Part shown: one piece after another, positions 6,722 to 14,764 of the stretch | How the letters are laid out: each line of letters starts with the position of its first letter | Position numbering within the stretch: the stretch's first letter is position 1 | Source: Chara braunii | Lineage: Eukaryota > Streptophyta > Charophyceae > Charales > Characeae | Assembly (NCBI GenBank): GCA_003427395.1 | Contig: BFEA01000301.1 | Location: 1,771,677 to 1,791,879 of the forward strand | Reading direction: 5' to 3' | Length of the DNA: 20,203 nucleotides | Translations under genes and position numbers: made by a program | Notes under the pieces: generated by a model | Databases searched by the model: none | What the model was told of the DNA's origin: nothing | The model's input: only the letters and a program-made list of their open reading frames with translations

Positions 6722-8349
6722 TCACTTTCACTAATCCGGAGATCTACCCATGGTTTGGTAGCAGGATCTTCCGATTTGGGTGGAATTTTCGCTCCCTTGG
6801 GAAGAAGAATCGTGTTAGTATTGTTCTTCATTGTGGTCCTCGGTTCCTTACTTTTAAAGACAGTCTTTTTGAAGGCATTCATAGATTCATCGTCATTCAC
6901 ATACTCAGACTCATGGGCTGACAAAGAGCAAGATGCCCCGCAGTCTTGTTCTTGATCGTCATCAAAAGAAGATTCCTCCACAAGGGTCTCCTCGTCAGCC
7001 TCAAGCAGATCGTGTGCTGCAAAACGGTTGCTGCCTGAAAACCGTTTGCGGTTGGTGGTCGTTTTGCCACTTGATCCACCCGGGAGGTCTTGTGCCTCCA
7101 GCTTGACTAAATCCTGCATGAGGGTAAGCCAATCTGTATATGCATTGAGTCCGAGCCCTAGGCGATCTTTTAGAGTAGAGGGGACCGTACCTTTTATCAC
7201 ATCTAAACAAGACTGCGCAGTCATCTCCAGATCCGGAGTAGCAAAGAGTTTACTAACATACTGCTGCAGGCTATGCATGGTGCCGGTCCACTTGTTGTGC
7301 TTGAGCTTGTCAAGCTTAAATCTAGCTTTGGCTGTAGCATGTGGATCAGCATACTGTTTGATCAAGAGATCCTCGAGTGTGGCGGTAGGCGTAGCCTTCA
7401 GCCATTTGTTCAGGTTTATTCTCTTATAGCCTGATTGGACAGCTTGGGTTTCCAAGAAACCCCTCACGACGGGCTCCACATTAGTCCCTAGGATAGACGA
7501 CTGGGTTGACGAGAGGGTCCCCAACACATCAAAGTAGGATCGTATGGAGCTGATCCAAGACTCGATGTCGTCCTTTCCGTCATACTTGGACGGAATCTGC
7601 GCCGCCTTCCTGTCGATGTAAGCAAAGCTGCCGCTAAGACCAACCATTGTCTGGTCCGAACTCGGGACTGCAACAGTTCCAGAATTCCTTGCACGGCCAC
7701 TTGCCGCTGCAGCAGCAGCAGCAGCAGTAGCGGGGTCTGGACCTGCTGCAGATCCGGATTGGCTATTAGCCACACTCAAAGACGAAGAAGAAGTAGAAGA
7801 AAACATATTTAGAGGGGCAAAAACAGACTGACACGTAGCACTAGAAGCAGAGTAGGTAGACGGAAGGATGCTTTGAGTTGGCTGCACATTAGCAAACTGT
7901 TCCAGCTGGTCACGGTGATGCTGCGCCATCAGGGCCATGTCCTCGCGCAACTTCTTAAGTTCGTCGAACACTTTGGCGAGTTGGTCAGTGTGGTCCTCAA
8001 CAGTCCGGACGTCCACCAAAGCCCGGAGGAGTGAAACGGTTTTCTCTTCCACCTCCGCATCGGTTAGGGCAGGCAAGGTACAGAAAATGGTTTCATGAGC
8101 CTTTACCTTCTCCTCCCTCTCCTTCTCTTTCTCTTCCCCCTCCCTCTTCAATGCTTTCTCATAGAAGAATCGGTACTGCGCTTTCTCTGCCTCAGGGGCA
8201 GCGTCCATTTGTAGCTTCCAATCTGCTGCAGATGCCATGATGGAGGACGAGGGAGTTAATAAGTCTCTCAAGAGGGGTCCGTACTTCCTTACTTGTCTGG
8301 GACGAACAGTCCTCTTCCCTCTCCTCACTCCTTCAAGAGCAACACTCAT
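6628..8349 (-). CDS. Gag polyprotein of the minus-strand element
   Basis: 573 codons from the ATG at 8347-8349 to TAG at 6628-6630. Residues 1-35 are basic. About 40-150 are highly charged (Glu/Lys/Arg) and likely coiled coil. About 160-230 are Ser/Ala-rich with a poly-Ala run from a GCA/GCT repeat (7711-7729 on the plus strand). About 250-440 resemble the Retrotrans_gag capsid fold (YDGKDDIESWISSIRSYFD and later a WLTLMQDLVKLE helix). An acidic patch precedes the C-terminal CCHC zinc knuckle CLHCTKPGHSVQQC at 6652-6693, with spacing C-x2-C-x4-H-x4-C. It would form the cytoplasmic particle and bind the RNA. A GA microsatellite lies just upstream of the ATG. The next in-frame ATG, at MASAADW, is an alternative start. 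This is the longest intact frame in the window. Confidence 0.88.
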   Translation of the reverse strand: MSVALEGVRRGKRTVRPRQVRKYGPLLRDLLTPSSSIMASAADWKLQMDAAPEAEKAQYRFFYEKALKREGEEKEKEREEKVKAHETIFCTLPALTDAEVEEKTVSLLRALVDVRTVEDHTDQLAKVFDELKKLREDMALMAQHHRDQLEQFANVQPTQSILPSTYSASSATCQSVFAPLNMFSSTSSSSLSVANSQSGSAAGPDPATAAAAAAAASGRARNSGTVAVPSSDQTMVGLSGSFAYIDRKAAQIPSKYDGKDDIESWISSIRSYFDVLGTLSSTQSSILGTNVEPVVRGFLETQAVQSGYKRINLNKWLKATPTATLEDLLIKQYADPHATAKARFKLDKLKHNKWTGTMHSLQQYVSKLFATPDLEMTAQSCLDVIKGTVPSTLKDRLGLGLNAYTDWLTLMQDLVKLEAQDLPGGSSGKTTTNRKRFSGSNRFAAHDLLEADEETLVEESSFDDDQEQDCGASCSLSAHESEYVNDDESMNAFKKTVFKSKEPRTTMKNNTNTILLPKGAKIPPKSEDPATKPWVDLRISESEWKHRVKKGICLHCTKPGHSVQQCFRLQQRG

Positions 8350-9707
8350 AAGTTTCTCTCTTCTCTCTCTCTCTCTCTCGTTTGCGACTGTGTAGACGCA
8401 GACATTAATGAACCCAATGTAAGAAACAACTTGAAATCAGTCAGAAGAGCAGGTAGAACTCCAAGCCGGAGCAGCAATTGACTTGGACTGGAGAGCAGTC
8501 ATCAAAACAAAAAAAAAGATCAGAGAGATCTGATCCAGCCACACAGTCTGGACTGACTACGTATGGGGTCCTCCCAAGCCTAGCCGGCCTCAGCTCCATG
8601 AAAACACAGCAAATCAGATTCAAGATGTACAGCGAAATGCAAGAGAGAATTGAGTGGTGTCCAAGGTGCGAGTCAGGCGGCGGATCGTGCGGTAAAGTCT
8701 GATAAAACGTCCCAGCAGAGATCCCCTTCGCAGCGAGTGTCCTGGTCCGAAAGCATAAAGTCTGTGTCCCAATCAGATAGAGCAAGGAAACTGATGTCAA
8801 CAGATTTGGCCTGAGGGGCCCTTCTTGTTTGGGCCCGGTCCCACTGAGTCCCAAACGGTCCCAGTGGAGTCAGAACCGGGTCCCAACCAACAAGAGTTTC
8901 ACAAAAACCTACTCTGTCCTTACTAAATTGAAAAACGAAATTTTGCCCCAGAAAGAACCTGTAGACTACAACCGCTCAGAATGAAATAAACAAAGCACTG
9001 TAGAGAGATATCACATGGCAAACAAGGTACTCCATTCATTCACTCGTCAGGTAAGTAGGCAGTTCACACACCTCACACACAATCAAGACTATGGAGGATG
9101 GAAGAAGAACCCAGAGAACCCCAACAGGCAGTCAATTCCATGCACACACACATGGGCACCCTGGTGGCACGACACTTACCTGAGTGGCCGGGCTCTTGAG
9201 ATGAAAAGAACTCACCCCCCTCTCACATAGTCCTCCTGACCCAATTAGCATCTTCTACACTAGTGTCCTATCATCTAGGAGGGTCAACATCTACCCCAGA
9301 GTACAAAGTCGGATCCCCCGTCAATGTTGAAGATCAAAGCAGCAACTTGCAGTCCGTAGGTGAAGATATGGCTGCCACCCTCAAGCTCGCCTGACTTGAG
9401 GGGAGCCCTAAAGTCACTCCTTGTCTTCCTTGAAGTCCAGATTCAAGTTGTAGGTGCCCTTCACTGTCGCCTCTCTCAAATTGCATCACGAAGTCCCACC
9501 TTGTGTCTCGCCACCACAAACATGCACTCAAGCAACCTGGCCGGGTCTAGTGTCGACCCTACACGGCCCTGCCAGGTGGGAGAAGCTTCCCTTTACCACG
9601 CTGCCCCACTTAACCCTAACTTCCAGCCCTAACCCTAAGTGGTTAGCCCTTACCACTAGGGTTAGGGTTATGGCAGCAAAGTTAACTCTCGCCCGCAAGT
9701 AGAATCC
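8350..9707 (-). other. Long 5' leader between PBS and gag
   Basis: About 1.36 kb with no gene I can support. It holds a (GA)n tract on the minus strand next to gag (about 8362-8379) and a telomere-like hairpin near the PBS. The 137-codon minus-strand open frame at 8441-8854 is Cys/Leu/Ser-rich, has no recognisable domain and no conserved-looking motif, and I treat it as chance. Long leaders of this kind are common in large plant Ty3 elements. Confidence 0.6.
9627..9667 (-). repeat. Telomere-like CCCTAA/TTAGGG hairpin in the leader
   Basis: The left arm is 9627-9643 (CCCTAACCCTAAGTGGT) and the right arm 9652-9667 (ACCACTAGGGTTAGGG). They pair over 16 bp with a single bulged A around an 8-base loop. 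A further TTAACCCTAA sits at 9610-9619. It lies about 40 nt downstream of the PBS in element orientation, where packaging or dimerisation structures of retroelement RNAs usually occur. Confidence 0.7.
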
Positions 9708-9719
9708 GCTCTGATACCA
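9708..9719 (-). promoter_or_regulatory. Primer binding site for initiator Met tRNA
   Basis: On the minus strand, one base inside the 5' LTR, the sequence reads TGGTATCAGAGC. This is the complement of the 3' end of plant initiator methionine tRNA and the usual PBS of plant Ty3 and Ty1 elements. It fixes the orientation of the element and the LTR boundary at 9721. Confidence 0.92.
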
Positions 9720-10497
9720 ATGTTACGATCTTGGCCAATTTCGAAGTATACATTCATCTAAAAGCACAATGCCATCCAATTGCAAAAAGAAATGAATGAA
9801 CTTGAAAGAAAAGAGAGCGAAAGAAGAAGAAGAAGAAGTGAGAAAGAAGAAGATGATGATGTACTCCAGCATAGACCAATGCCAAGGCTCTTCTTCTTCG
9901 CCAACCAATCCCTTCCTCCTTATCTCCTCCCTTCTTATTCAAACAAGAAATAACAATAATAATGTTGAATGATTGAACCAGAATCAATGTCCGAATCCCA
10001 CTTCTACTGCAGGCACAACATGAGGTCCACCATAGCCATGGCCACCCTTCTTCTTCCTCTACATACAGGCCGAGGCTATGGCGGACTACTGAGGCTTCAG
10101 CCTCCCGTCCAAAGGACAACCCAAAGCAGCTATGTCGCTGCCCCACTTCAAGGTCATCACCATGCAGCTATGCCGCTGCTCACTCAACCACCATGCCTGA
10201 CTCTGTCCCGAGCTTCCATGATGCGGCACTACCCCCACTGGGGCCTTCCTGATGCAGCGCCTAGCAAGGAGATGAAGATGGTGTCTACCATAGCCAGTAA
10301 GTACCTCGCCACTCTCCTCCTTGGTCCCCTTCTCCCTCCTCCTCCTACCGGTAGAGCTCCACCATAGCCAACGTGGAAGCTCCCGGCTTCTTCCTCCCAG
10401 CAGCGCTGTGGTACCCAGCGCTACTCCAGCCAGCGCTCCAGCAGCGTGTCGCCAAACTTGCACACTGAAGAATGAGGCTGGGCTCTCCGCCCTGCCT

Positions 10498-10509
10498 CTT
10501 GATATAGTG
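10498..10509 (-). promoter_or_regulatory. Possible TATA box of the 5' LTR
   Basis: The minus strand reads CACTATATCAAG, about 725 bp into the LTR. The equivalent GCTATATCAAG occurs in the other LTR (2107-2117). GC-rich DNA follows at the place where transcription would start. It is similar to a plant TATA box but not a perfect one. Confidence 0.35.
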
Positions 10510-10776
10510 ACCTACTTGCCTCCTGGGTGGTGACTTCCAGGTCGCTCGGCCTCTCCAAGCAACCGGTACTTCCTCCGTTTCGGAGGGAAACATCATTGCA
10601 GACCCTGATATTACCCGGACAGGCTCGAGACTCAGACTGGTTGGACTGGTACCGGCCTAGACCTACCCTACCGCTACTGGACTCTAAAAATGCCAACTTT
10701 GTCTTTTTCTGCTCGGCCTCTAGTACCCCCTTACGCCAACTGCAGCGGGGTGCAGTATCGGCCTACCGGCCCACTT

Positions 10777-10922
10777 TGTATTTGTTCCACTGAACATTGT
10801 AAAACACTCCCACGTAGATGAGTCAATCCAGCCTCTGTAGAGAATTCAGAATTTCGTTTTGATGCTGCAATAACATAGAAACATAAACTTTGAAGTTGGA
10901 TGGCTAAATACATGGCAATCTT
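10777..10922. mobile_element. 146 bp insertion in the 5' LTR, identity unknown
   Basis: Absent from the 3' LTR, where the flanking sequences join directly. A CTT trinucleotide is present on both sides (10774-10776 and 10920-10922) and once in the other LTR, which fits a 3 bp target duplication. TGTATTT at the left edge and AAATACA near the right edge are inverted, but eight bases outside the latter do not fit a clean terminal inverted repeat. There is no coding potential. It may be a small non-autonomous transposon or a fragment of one; deletion from the other LTR is less likely. Confidence 0.5.
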
Positions 10923-11233
10923 GAGTGTTTTTCCTCTACCCCAAGGGCCGCTAGCTTCGCCACTTGAGTGTTTTTCCTTTCTACAACCCTCAATGCCACG
11001 ACCACAGGTAAGTACCGGCCCTACGGGCCTGCCAAACAAGCAAGTACCCTTGCGGGTCACACACACACCCATACTTACAAGCACTCAGACAGGCACGAAG
11101 GTCACAAGCACGCACACACAGACAGACTTGGAAAACACAGCGAAATGCAGGAATCTCAGCAAGGCATCCATTCCATCGGCAGAACTTCAGAAATCAGCAG
11201 TGTTCTTAGTCTGTTTTCTGACGGGTCATTACA

Positions 11234-11915
11234 AAAACTTTAAAAGAATAAAAATTAAAAAAATATATTTTTAAATACTTTGTTCATTATTATGATAAGA
11301 CTACCTTTTCTTAAGTTTTTGATTCTTACTCAAGTGTGGTTGGGAATTTGGGGATGACTCCTAGGCTAGTGTGAGGAAAAATTGAGAGAAGAGTATAGTT
11401 TTAAAGAGAGTAAAAAAAAAAAAAAAAAAACTGTTTGTGTCATGTTTCTGCATAACATATTATTTGTTACAGAAGTTTGTTTTCCCTTTTTCTGTTTTTT
11501 CCTTTTTTTGTGTTTTAATTGTTTCAATTTATTTGTTCTTTGTGTCTTTGATTTTTAACTAGAGTTGGGTACAGAGTTTTGAGATGAGTCTCCTAGAGAA
11601 GTTGTTTGAAATATCGTTTTGCATAGCATTTTTTTGTTTTTAGATTTTTTCGATGATTTTCTTTTGTTTTTTTTATACGTATTCTCATGTACGGGTGTAC
11701 GTGCGTACGTATGGCATGAAGGAATATGTGTATGTGTATACGCGCAACCCACATACCCAACGTGAATTAATATGAACTAAAGTATAAAATCTGACATCAT
11801 ATATACCATAAATATATTATTGGGCAGATTAGGCATGCTCCTAGTTTGGGACGGTGAAGTCAACGGGCCCGCTAGAAGAAAAACAGAAGGGATAGCTGCT
11901 CCTGAGTCACACTTT
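11234..11915. other. AT-rich non-coding flank
   Basis: Mostly A- and T-rich DNA with homopolymer runs (A run at about 11412-11430 and several T runs) and a TACG-containing cluster at 11675-11747 next to a T-rich stretch. I see no gene. The target site of the retrotransposon is at its left edge. Confidence 0.6.
11675..11747. repeat. TACG-rich cluster beside a T-rich tract
   Basis: TACGTA, GTACGTGCGTACGT and GTGTATACGCGC words follow a T-rich stretch. On the reverse strand this gives a TACG cluster followed by an A-rich tail, the same arrangement as 1107-1223. The two could be copies of one dispersed repeat in opposite orientation. Confidence 0.35.
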
Positions 11916-12041
11916 AAGTTCAAAACGGCCAAAAAAACACTTAATGGTAACATCCTCGTCCTCCAAGTTCAAAACAGCAAAAAAAACACTCAATAGCTAA
12001 ATCCTCGTCGTCCAAGTTCAAATCGGCAAAAAAAACATCAC
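11916..12041 (+). repeat. 49 bp tandem repeat, about 2.6 copies
   Basis: Units start with AAGTTCAAA at 11916, 11965 and 12014, spaced exactly 49 bp. Each has an A run followed by CACT or CATCA; the first two end in ATCCTCGTC. The copies differ by several substitutions, so the array is moderately old. It leads directly into T-rich DNA before the long T run. Confidence 0.85.
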
Positions 12042-12074
12042 TTTTTTTTCTTTTTTTTTAATCAAACTTCAGGT

Positions 12075-12200
<126 letters not shown>

Positions 12201-12467
12201 CGTCGTATGGTCGCACCGCGGCTGGAACGAAAAAAAAAGTGTATCGGCCCAATGGTTGGGCCACGGTCGAGATGTCTCTGCCACAACCCCAGATTGGCCA
12301 CGACCGAGATGACTCGGTCACACCCCAGATTGGCCATGGCCCAGATATATCGGCCAAACCCCGGCGTGGCCCGACCATGATTTTTTTTTTTTTTTTTTTT
12401 TTTTCGTTCGAGCCGCCACGCGGCGCAACGCGGCGCGACTATACCACGGAAAAAAAAAAAAAAAAAC
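12201..12467. repeat. Foldback unit with T/A-bounded inverted ends
   Basis: The left end, CGTCGTATGGTCGCACC directly after the T run (from 12201), is the imperfect reverse complement of the right end GGCGCGACTATACCACGG (up to about 12449). Homopolymers bound both ends: T run then GC-rich arm then A run on the left (12201-12238), and T run (12380-12404), GC-rich arm and A run (to 12467) on the right. The right arm has an extra CGCGGCGCAACG-type insertion. Such a structure resembles a foldback or MITE-like element, but no target duplication was found. Confidence 0.5.
12239..12374. repeat. ~36 bp hairpin-forming tandem repeats inside the foldback
   Basis: Three successive units begin near 12263, 12300 and 12336 and carry (C/A)CCCCAGATTGGCC or its variant ACCCCGGCGTGGCC. 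Each also contains a self-complementary word; in the middle unit GACCGAG and CTCGGTC flank ATGA in a perfect 7 bp stem. A partial unit ending in TTGGGCC precedes them. Confidence 0.6.
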
Positions 12468-12788
12468 AGGAAAAAAAAAAGAAAAAGACAAAAGTGCCTG
12501 TTTCAAACAGACACCATGTGTATAACGCGGGCCACTGTTATTATTGTCGTTTTGAACCACGGTCGGGACGGACCTGCGGACGACTGTTTTTTTTGCCCAT
12601 TCAAAACGTGGGTTGTGACCCATGAGCCTTTGCCCCAAAACATAAATAGTGAATTCAGAATATAATATTTGATGGTAACCCGAATAGACTGGATGTGGCA
12701 TTCTGAGCCACACGGGCCCCAATCAGGGCCCGGTTCCAGACAGGCAGGGTAGGCCTAAGGGACGACAGTTCAGATGAGGCCTAGAGGG

Positions 12789-12811
12789 GCCTGAACCACG
12801 GTGGTTCAGGC
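12789..12811. repeat. Perfect 11 bp inverted repeat
   Basis: GCCTGAACCAC and GTGGTTCAGGC flank a single G. It lies in the GC-rich presumed U3 of the second element and could be a protein-binding palindrome or an RNA or DNA hairpin. Confidence 0.7.
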
Positions 12812-12926
12812 AGGCCCAGGGTAGAGGCCCAGGCCAAACGGCCACACGGCCGGTACTGGTCCAGCCTAGGACCTACCGGCGGCGTTTCAGAGGCTGCCAC
12901 TTTTAGACGCCAAGTCCAGTTCAAAT

Positions 12927-12956
12927 CTGGACCGTCGATTCAGATCAACGGTCCAG
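12927..12956. repeat. Inverted repeat around ACGGTCCAG
   Basis: CTGGACCGT and ACGGTCCAG (9 bp arms) extend inward with one mismatch to GAT/ATC around a TCAG loop. It is about 40 bp upstream of the TATA-like site of the presumed LTR. Confidence 0.65.
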
Positions 12957-13054
12957 GTCAGTAGGTACCAGCGGGTAGGAGGCCGGCCCAGCACTACAAA
13001 AGGTTGGGTACCAGCCTCAGTAGGAGGTTAGTATGGACAAGAGTCGGTCTTCAG

Positions 13055-13110
13055 GATTAGCGCAGCTGTGCAGCGTTAAGGAGATTAGCGCAGCGCAACA
13101 GCGTTAGCGA
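13055..13110 (+). repeat. 28 bp direct duplication
   Basis: Two adjacent 28 bp units both start GATTAGCGCAGC and continue to CAGCGTTA with a few differences. They lie just downstream of the TATA-like site, so would be in the transcribed R/U5 part of the presumed LTR. Confidence 0.7.
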
Positions 13111-13234
13111 GAGCAGCCAGGAGACAGCGAGCGCAGCGGCGACGGGAACAGCGCAGCAGCCCAGCCGCGCCATAGCTACATGTCAGGTACCGGGAAGAAG
13201 GCTCTGCCTTCCCTCCCTCTGTTCCTCCGTCCCC

Positions 13235-13236
<2 letters not shown>

Positions 13237-13297
<61 letters not shown>
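13237..13297. repeat. (CT)30 microsatellite
   Basis: An uninterrupted CT dinucleotide run of 30 units. The 65-codon open frame crossing it is an artefact of the repeat. Confidence 0.9.
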
Positions 13298-13300
<3 letters not shown>

Positions 13301-13806
13301 CTATCTTCTCAGTCTCAGTCTACTTCTGGGTTCTCCTACGGGGCTACTGCAGTATGAAGGATGGTTACGAATTCTGATTACATTTGGAACATCGACATTG
13401 GGACTACTTCTGAAGATGTACTTGACATTGTGAGATCGATATCTGAGATATTGTGAGACTTGGCATTCGCGACATTTCGGATTTTCATCACTTGTGGCAT
13501 TTCAAGATACTATCTTTGGAAACATTGAGTTGACGTCATCTTCCCTCTCCTCCTCCTTTCGTCTCTCTCCTCTCTCCCTTCGTCCGTGGATGATTTCAGT
13601 CCCTGGCCTTTCGTCTATGTCTGAGGTCAGGGCATTCACACCCCTGATGAATGTTTGAGAGTGTTCGATTGTAGTCTGAGTCAGGTCCGAGTCAGTCCAA
13701 GGTATCTCAAGTCTTCCGCTTGCATTTGTATTAACTCTGTATTATCTGGTCGGTTCTGGGAATCTGCGCCATACTTATGACTGTGTTTCACGAGTATGCA
13801 ACAATT

Positions 13807-13818
13807 TGGTATCGGAGC
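13807..13818 (+). promoter_or_regulatory. Primer binding site of the second element
   Basis: TGGTATCGGAGC differs by one base from the plant initiator Met tRNA complement TGGTATCAGAGC, and is followed by AGGCC. The A-to-G change could reflect decay or use of another primer. It sets the 5' LTR end at 13803. Confidence 0.75.
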
Positions 13819-13848
13819 AGGCCAACATTGGATGACTCACCATTAATC

Positions 13849-13880
13849 GATTGATTGATTGATTGATTGATTGATCGATT
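13849..13880 (+). repeat. (GATT)8 tetranucleotide repeat
   Basis: Eight GATT units, the seventh changed to GATC, with AATCGATT at the left edge. It begins about 30 bp after the PBS. Confidence 0.9.
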
Positions 13881-14045
13881 ATCTACACCTGCACTCTGTT
13901 ATCTTTAAATCACAAGTTGCAAAATTTTTTGTCTTTTCTCGTACTTTCATAGTAATTAGGTCGTTAAAATTATAATTTTAGGTTTGCGATTTTCTTCATA
14001 TCGCGCAATCAGGGAATCACTAATACGAGCAACCTAATTAGCGTT

Positions 14046-14070
14046 AATTAGGGTTAGTCCTAACCTAATT
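14046..14070 (+). repeat. TTAGGG/CCTAA hairpin in the leader
   Basis: AATTAGGGTTAG and CTAACCTAATT are inverted around TC, pairing over 11 bp with one bulged G. It contains one exact TTAGGG word and lies about 230 nt after the PBS, similar in type to the hairpin of the other element. Confidence 0.6.
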
Positions 14071-14693
14071 TAAACGACCTATCTAACCTATGCGAGGTAA
14101 GTACCAGTTAGGCACCACGCCAATCAAGGCAGATCGGGCCTGAGCACGGCCATATTCCAACTGCAACTTCACGAAACTTTCACTTTTTGCAAACTGCATC
14201 TTTTTTTTTGCGTTTGAAAGGTTGAAACTTTCCAGCAAATTTTGTATCTTCCTACTACCATTCATCTTTCACTTAATGAGTAACCTCGTGATGATGCTAA
14301 ATTCTTCCGATGAAAATTTCGTGAAATTATTGAAATTATGTTTAAATGTTTAAAACTTGCTTAAATTTTATTCATTGTTATTTGTGCAAATTCAAATATT
14401 CTTTAATTACAGATTTAACTTTTGCGACATTAATTATTGCAATCTTAAATATTATTTAATTAAAGATTAAATCTTTTGTCAAATTAAAACTCTATTAATT
14501 TGTATTTTTTGATTAAATTGTATTTAATTTCTTAAAAATTTAAAAATTCGTCGGGGGGGGATTTTTTTTTTATTAGTGTCAGACTTCGAGGTCAGGGGAG
14601 AAAGGGAATGTCTGTGCATTGTTTGCCTCTCCGCCCTTTCCTCCACACCCTACCTTCTCTCTTCTCCTCTCGGTATACGGTTGCCAGCATCCG

Positions 14694-14753
14694 GACACGT
14701 CAGCAGAGTGCCACCTCAGCACTGACACGTCAGCAGAGTGCCACCTCAGCAGT
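14694..14753 (+). repeat. 30 bp tandem duplication with ACGT cores
   Basis: Two adjacent units starting GACACGTCAGCAGAGTGCCA differ at a single base near their ends, and a third begins at 14754 (GACACAT). Each carries TGACACGTCA or a close form, an ACGT-core word known to be bound by plant bZIP proteins. The array ends 11 bp before the gag ATG. Confidence 0.8.
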
Positions 14754-14764
14754 GACACATCTTG

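Larger units (their letters stand above)
1330..11233 (-). mobile_element. Full-length decayed Ty3/gypsy chromovirus-type LTR retrotransposon
   Basis: Two near-identical LTRs (1330-2704 and 9721-11233) flank gag and pol on the minus strand. The domain order is Gag with zinc knuckle, protease, RT, RNase H, integrase, chromodomain-like tail. RT before integrase defines Ty3/gypsy, and the chromodomain points to a chromovirus. In element orientation the LTRs begin TGTAATGACC and end GATCGTAACA, imperfect inverted termini bounded by TG and CA. A tRNA-iMet-type PBS and a G-rich polypurine tract sit at the expected ends. The flanks are GAAAA (1325-1329) and AAAAC (11234-11238), leaving only AAAA as a possible target duplication. 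About seven frame changes make it non-functional by itself; transcription or trans-mobilisation cannot be excluded. Confidence 0.95.
9721..11233 (-). repeat. 5' LTR of the minus-strand element
   Basis: A 1513 bp direct repeat of 1330-2704, longer because of the 146 bp insertion at 10777-10922. It is bounded TG...CA. By eye it differs from the other LTR at roughly 4-5% of sites in the outer parts but at none across 9982-10371. As the 5' LTR it would hold the promoter; a TATA-like motif is at 10498-10509 on the minus strand. Confidence 0.93.
12614..13803 (+). repeat. Putative 5' LTR of the second element
   Basis: The right edge is supported by the PBS: ...GCAACA ends at 13803, three bases before it. 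The left edge at TGTGACCC (12614) is inferred from the TG...CA rule and from likeness to the start of the other element's LTR; no second LTR exists to prove it. Inside are a GC-rich U3-like part with palindromes, an ACTACAAAAGG TATA-like site at about 12993, a 28 bp direct duplication and a long CT microsatellite. Confidence 0.5.
13881..14764 (+). other. Non-coding leader of the second element
   Basis: About 0.9 kb between PBS and gag with no supportable gene. It is strongly AT-rich over 14280-14560, contains a telomere-like hairpin at 14046-14070, a short G run at about 14554 and a 30 bp tandem repeat immediately before gag. The weak minus-strand open frames here have no motif. Confidence 0.55.

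Noticed and set aside
8441-8854. 137-codon minus-strand open frame upstream of gag
   Set aside because: No recognisable domain. It lies in the leader and has low-complexity, Cys/Leu-rich content.
9609-9670. True telomere or interstitial telomere array
   Set aside because: Only a few TTAGGG-type units in inverted arrangement inside a retrotransposon leader. A hairpin explains it better.
13180-13377. 65-codon open frame across the CT microsatellite
   Set aside because: Its Ser/Leu repeat is a direct product of the CT run.
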